Position numbers and translations under genes: made by a program
Shown: piece after piece, positions 5,923-8,864 of the stretch
Layout of the letters: each line of letters begins with the position of its first letter
How positions within the stretch are numbered: the first letter of the stretch is position 1
DNA from: CAZVCJ01 sp964625745
GTDB taxonomy: Bacteria; Chloroflexota; Anaerolineae; VGOG01
Length of the DNA stretch: 8,864 bases
NCBI GenBank assembly: GCA_964625745.1
Contig: CAZVCJ010000166.1
Span: 1 to 8,864 of the forward strand
Reading direction: 5' to 3'
Notes under the pieces: generated by a model
The model's database searches: none
Told to the model about the DNA's origin: nothing
What the model saw: only the letters and a program-made list of their open reading frames with translations

Positions 5923-7745
5923 CGTAGTTGCAAGCTCCCCACCACTGCATCGAACACACGGCCATCACCCCGGCCGCGCAGGACGAGACCCCGCGTCCCA
6001 TCCAAAAGCACCACCAGCACGTGGTTGACGACTCCGAAATCTCCCATGGTCTCCAGCCGTGTCGCTGGCTGGCCTTCCACGCTCAGTTCCCGCTGCTCAA
6101 AGGCCGTCAAGACGCCGTCCTTGTCCAAGATCTGGCCAGGGTCGGGCATTGCCAGCACCTTCTGCAACAACGCGTCCAGCCTCCCCTCGGGCACTTCCAG
6201 AACCCGGCTGGCGATGAGGGCCTGGCCGCTGAAGGGAGCCAGGTCAGGTGCCGGAGCATCAGGCGGATAAGAACTGAGGGTGAGCGCTTCCTGCCAGCCG
6301 TACACGCCCTGCCAGCCCTGGCCCACGTGCCAGTCGACCGGATGACGCAGCGTGAAACCGGAGGTAGTGTCCGTGTAGGTCTCCGTCAGCGGCGGCACCG
6401 TCGCTCTGGGCGCTTCAGGGCGGTAGGCCAGCAGGTAATCCCATTCTGACTGACCGTAGTAGCCCACGGCGCCGGGAGCAGGCCAGCGCGATCCTTCGAC
6501 GACCTGAGCCTGGCCTGTGGCCGGATCCGCAGCCATGAGGACCATGGTGTCACCCTCGCGCTGGACATAGTACAGGACCTCGCCATCGTCGCTCCAGGTG
6601 GAGGCGTCTTGAAATGTATCGGTGTCGTTGAGGCGCCAGTGGCGGCCCGTGGCCGGGTCCAGCAGATAGACCCGCCGCCCGGCGATGGCGGGGTTCTCGA
6701 AGACCATCCAATCAGCCCAGTCTGGGCTGGTCTGGTCGGCCGGGACCGCGGCGTAAGCGATGAGATCACCTCGGGGCGACCAGGCCACGATGCCGGGTAT
6801 CTGCTCCGTCTTGCTCACCACGGTCGTAATTTGGCCGGATATTGCGTCGAACAGGTTGAGCCACTTGTTTACCTGGGCCGACCGGTACCCACCGGCCGTG
6901 AAGGCCAGGGCGGAGCTGTCCGGTGTCCAGCTCTGGTAGCGGGAGTTAAGCAGGGTGGCCCTGGCCAAGAAGGTGACCTCCCCGGTCTCCACATCCAACA
7001 CCCGCAGGGACAGGCCGTCGGCCAGAGCTGAGGCCGACAGCATGCCGTGCCAGAACAGCCGATAACGGCCGTTCGGCGAGCAGGCACCGAACACGACCTG
7101 CTCCGGTGTGAAGGCACCCGTCTCATCCGGCGGCGTTGGCGACTGAAACACCAGGCGCGGTGACTCAACCTGCTTATCTTCCAGGCGAACCTGCCAGATT
7201 TCTAGCGGCCCATCGACTTGAAGTTCGCAACCTGATGGGGCGTGCTGCCAATGAGCGCGCACGACGAGCAGATGGCCGCTGTCGGGGGCCCACTCGACGG
7301 CATCCACGGTGCTGCCCGGCGGGAAGATAGGGATGATCTCACCGTCGGGGGTTTGCACGTCGAGGCTGCCTGCGGTCTTGTTGAGTAGGGCTATCCACTG
7401 ACCATTCGGTGCTGGGATGGGCTGACCCCGCTGAGGCGTTGGGCTGGAAGTCGTCGTTTCCGCCGGTTCGGGGATAGGGGTTTTGGTCGCGGTCGCCATT
7501 GGCTCCAGGGTCGGAGTCGCTGTTGCCGTAGCCGTCGGTTCCTCGGCCGGCGTCGGGCTGGGGGCCAGGACAATGGGCGATGGGATAGGGGAAGGGGTAG
7601 CAACCGGCGAGGGGGTATCTGTTGGCATGATGGTCGGCGCAGCACAGGAAGCGAGTGCCGCCACCATGAGGACGGCCAACAGCAAGCACCTTATAGTCAG
7701 CACTCTTCGCTCAAAACTGGATGCCGGTCGCCAAGAGTCGGGCAT
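5919..7745 (-). CDS. Lipoprotein with Thr/Pro-rich linker, TolB/WD40-like beta-propeller and PsbP-like C-terminal domain
   Basis: I place the start at ATG 7745, preceded by GAGGAG about 10 bases upstream; an in-frame TTG at 7802 would add 19 poorly supported residues. From ATG 7745 the protein has 608 residues. A hydrophobic signal ends in LASC, a lipobox with Cys34, so the mature protein should be lipid-anchored outside the membrane. A Thr/Pro/Ala/Ser linker (about 38-107) follows. The middle region (about 110-440) repeats propeller blade motifs: WAPDS (152), SPNGRYRLF (223), WTPDSSALAF (273), WSPRGDLIAY (322) and WSDDGEVLYY (384). The C-terminal ~150 residues begin SGFTLRHPVDW, like PsbP/DUF1795 domains. 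No enzymatic residues are visible, so binding or envelope scaffolding is the likeliest role. Its stop overlaps the RACo-like ATG by ATGA, an unexpected partner for a cytosolic corrinoid activator. Confidence 0.8.
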   Translation of the reverse strand: MPDSWRPASSFERRVLTIRCLLLAVLMVAALASCAAPTIMPTDTPSPVATPSPIPSPIVLAPSPTPAEEPTATATATPTLEPMATATKTPIPEPAETTTSSPTPQRGQPIPAPNGQWIALLNKTAGSLDVQTPDGEIIPIFPPGSTVDAVEWAPDSGHLLVVRAHWQHAPSGCELQVDGPLEIWQVRLEDKQVESPRLVFQSPTPPDETGAFTPEQVVFGACSPNGRYRLFWHGMLSASALADGLSLRVLDVETGEVTFLARATLLNSRYQSWTPDSSALAFTAGGYRSAQVNKWLNLFDAISGQITTVVSKTEQIPGIVAWSPRGDLIAYAAVPADQTSPDWADWMVFENPAIAGRRVYLLDPATGRHWRLNDTDTFQDASTWSDDGEVLYYVQREGDTMVLMAADPATGQAQVVEGSRWPAPGAVGYYGQSEWDYLLAYRPEAPRATVPPLTETYTDTTSGFTLRHPVDWHVGQGWQGVYGWQEALTLSSYPPDAPAPDLAPFSGQALIASRVLEVPEGRLDALLQKVLAMPDPGQILDKDGVLTAFEQRELSVEGQPATRLETMGDFGVVNHVLVVLLDGTRGLVLRGRGDGRVFDAVVGSLQLR

Positions 7746-7770
7746 GGCGTTTGATCTCCTCGACAAGCGA

Positions 7771-7884
7771 TCAACTTGTGCCAACGCACGGGTCGTTCCC
7801 AAAAGCAGTCGTCCCCTGCCATCGCTGGCACAGGCGTTGCCAGGCTTCCTGTAACTCAGCCCTGGTTGTGTGCAGATTGCTCAT
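7771..7884 (-). CDS. Possible small Trp-rich ORF, perhaps a truncated gene
   Basis: An ATG at 7884-7882 has a good ribosome site (AGAGGAG, 8 bases upstream) and opens 37 codons: MSNLHTTRAELQEAWQRLCQ, then RWQGTTAFGNDPCVGTS and TGA. It overlaps the end of the PsbP-like gene by 29 bases, and no other gene covers most of this 110-base interval. The amphipathic helix with regularly placed Trp residues looks like real protein. The tail looks damaged: after the NDP the shifted frame reads VRWHK. I recall longer Chloroflexota hypothetical proteins with a W...NDPVRW.FE pattern, so this may be the start of such a gene broken by small deletions. No function can be assigned; it could also be chance coding. 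Confidence 0.35.
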   Translation of the reverse strand: MSNLHTTRAELQEAWQRLCQRWQGTTAFGNDPCVGTS

Positions 7885-8479
7885 CGTTCTGGCTCCTCTC
7901 GGCCTCGTATCCCGACGACTCTTCTCGCATGTGCTGAGGGACTGCGGTTGCCACCGGATGGTAAGAGACCCTATCCGCTGGCTCCTCCAGGAAGGTAAAG
8001 CTCTCCACCAGGGTGCGGAAGGCTCCTAGCCAGGTTTCGTAGTCCTCCGCAGGAGCGGCATAGATGAGTTCGCAGAGTTGATTGCCTTGTTTGACAAAGA
8101 CACGGTCTTCACAAATAGTGGTCTGTTTGGCCTTTACGCTATACAACGGCAGGGACATTGTATAAGCAATTCTCACTTCTATGGCAGGGTCTCTGGCCAC
8201 TCTGATATGCTTCTGGCCTATCTCCCGGAAGGACGAAGCAGAGCGATAGCGAGAAAGATAGTCAGTCGCTGCTCCCTCTGTCGTTTCTGCGGGCGCTGTT
8301 GATACTCGTACGGAGAAAGACACTGTATACGTGCCCTCTCGACTAAGAGGACCGGCAATGAACACCTCTGTAAAACCATCTTGCACGATTTCTCGTGGTT
8401 CCCAGTCTGCAGGGTAAAGAAACGTGTATGGTCTCTTGGGTCGGACGGGTTGAAACATGATGTAGTCTCTTTTAGTCAT
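7856..8479 (-). CDS. PsbP/DUF1795-like small protein
   Basis: This 207-residue protein resembles the Mog1/PsbP-like fold. YTFLYPADWEPRE (18-30) is the typical first strand and turn, EVFIAGP and TYTVSFSVRV are strands, a helical ATDYLSRYRS segment follows, and ETWLGAFRTLVESFTF near 147-162 is the closing helix and strand. A polar ~40-residue tail follows. There is no signal peptide or lipobox, unlike many PsbP-like lipoproteins, so it is probably cytosolic or handled by another system. The ATG at 8479 has AGGAGGT 8 bases upstream, overlapping the stop of the preceding HEGTH gene, with only 6 bases between the genes, so the two form an operon. DUF1795 relatives include DcrB and chaperones of secreted Rhs effectors; whether this one binds its neighbour is inference. 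Confidence 0.65.
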   Translation of the reverse strand: MTKRDYIMFQPVRPKRPYTFLYPADWEPREIVQDGFTEVFIAGPLSREGTYTVSFSVRVSTAPAETTEGAATDYLSRYRSASSFREIGQKHIRVARDPAIEVRIAYTMSLPLYSVKAKQTTICEDRVFVKQGNQLCELIYAAPAEDYETWLGAFRTLVESFTFLEEPADRVSYHPVATAVPQHMREESSGYEAERSQNDEQSAHNQG

Positions 8480-8485
8480 GACGCA

Positions 8486-8839
8486 TTACCTCCTCATCCA
8501 GGCATACTCCGGCAAGTTCTTGTAAGCGGGTTGGCGACGAATGATGGTCTTGGCATCCACTTCCCCCAACGAGATCATCCATGACACTTTATCACACCAT
8601 TCGTCCGTCTCGTTTCCTTTCAGTTCATTCCAGACCGCAGCCTCAGCCTTGAAGGCATGATACTCCTGGTCAATGGAATTAGAACGATTCCACTGTAGCA
8701 TCCATTGCGTGTGGGTGCCCTCGTGAGCTAAATGTTGAACCAGAACGTTAAGTGAAGCCTCCCTCAACCCTTCACTGATTACGATTTCGTTCCTCCCAGG
8801 GTCAAAATAGGCATTAAGGTAAAAATAGCACGTTAACAA
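8486..8839 (-). CDS. HEGTH zincin-like protein, possible metallopeptidase, N-terminus uncertain
   Basis: The visible frame gives up to 117 residues from a TTG at 8839-8837, immediately after an in-frame TGA (8842-8840). The central helix reads LVQHLAHEGTHTQWML, with H39-E40-x-x-H43, the classic zinc-binding helix of gluzincin-type metallopeptidases. DQEYHAFKAEAAVW follows, with acidic residues Glu59 and Glu66 suitable as a third metal ligand on a second helix. This architecture supports a zinc hydrolase or a degenerate zincin, but I do not recognise the family. Such a core is small, and the preceding strand FDPGRNEIVIS starts almost at the N-terminus, so an N-terminal part may be missing. There is no good ribosome site for the TTG; an upstream frameshift or a larger protein ending here are both possible, and the window ends 25 bases further on. 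Confidence 0.6.
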   Translation of the reverse strand: MLTCYFYLNAYFDPGRNEIVISEGLREASLNVLVQHLAHEGTHTQWMLQWNRSNSIDQEYHAFKAEAAVWNELKGNETDEWCDKVSWMISLGEVDAKTIIRRQPAYKNLPEYAWMRR

Positions 8840-8864
8840 TCAGAGACAGCCTCAGCCCAATCTG

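Noticed and set aside
7746..7802. TTG start at 7802 for the lipoprotein
   Set aside because: It adds a charged 19-residue leader before the signal peptide and has no good ribosome site; ATG 7745 has GAGGAG upstream.
7825..7843. Inverted repeat CTGGCA/TGCCAG
   Set aside because: The stem is only 6 bp with no T-run, and it lies inside the possible small ORF; too weak to call a terminator or operator.
1..8864. tRNA, rRNA, riboswitch or cobalamin-type leader
   Set aside because: I looked in the intergenic stretches (702-727, 1615-1826, 2349-2431, 3882-3900, 7746-7855), especially near the corrinoid genes, and saw no tRNA-like or B12-box-like sequence; the gaps are too short.

Overview
The window is about 60% GC and almost entirely coding on the minus strand; one gene (AMMECR1, 1827-2348) reads the other way. 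The gene content suggests an anaerobic, Wood-Ljungdahl-type bacterium, most probably a Chloroflexota (Anaerolineae-like) metagenome assembly. The clues are an AcsE-like methyltransferase next to a RACo-type corrinoid activator, a lipoprotein with a long Thr/Pro/Ala linker and a beta-propeller, and a DUF6516/TumE toxin pair. The taxonomic guess is inference. A run of exactly 100 N flanked by the same 55 bp on both sides shows that this is scaffolded draft sequence.

Layout, left to right. 1-701 (minus): a toxin-antitoxin pair; the TumE-type toxin starts at a TTG overlapping the antitoxin stop and runs off the left edge. 728-1614 (minus): an S41 carboxy-terminal processing protease interrupted by the N-run. 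Collapsing the duplicated 55 bp restores one frame with an intact Ser/Lys dyad, but the N-terminal half is absent. 1615-1826: a short region with two strong divergent sigma70-like promoters and, between them, a plus-strand remnant of the last ~29 residues of an acyl-CoA dehydrogenase. 1827-2348 (plus): AMMECR1 protein. 2383-2416: a bidirectional terminator where AMMECR1 converges with the minus-strand operon.

2432-7745 (minus) is a tight gene string transcribed right to left: propeller lipoprotein, then RACo-like [2Fe-2S]/ASKHA corrinoid activator (4-bp ATGA overlap), then AcsE-like methyl-H4folate methyltransferase, then MogA/MoaB-type molybdopterin protein. RACo reductively reactivates Co(II) corrinoid protein and AcsE loads its methyl group, so these two belong to one methyl-transfer function. 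MogA would serve a molybdenum or tungsten enzyme. The corrinoid protein itself is not in the window. The RACo gene carries an in-frame ~30-residue insertion made by a dispersed palindromic-type repeat, and its last codons lie in a short heptamer repeat.

7771-8839 (minus): a less familiar cluster made of an HEGTH zincin-like protein, a PsbP/DUF1795-like protein and a possible 37-codon Trp-rich ORF, just upstream of the lipoprotein, whose own C-terminus also looks PsbP-like.

The points most worth checking are the TumE-type toxin at the left edge, the scarred 1545-1826 region, the coding repeat in RACo, and the HEGTH/PsbP-like cluster.
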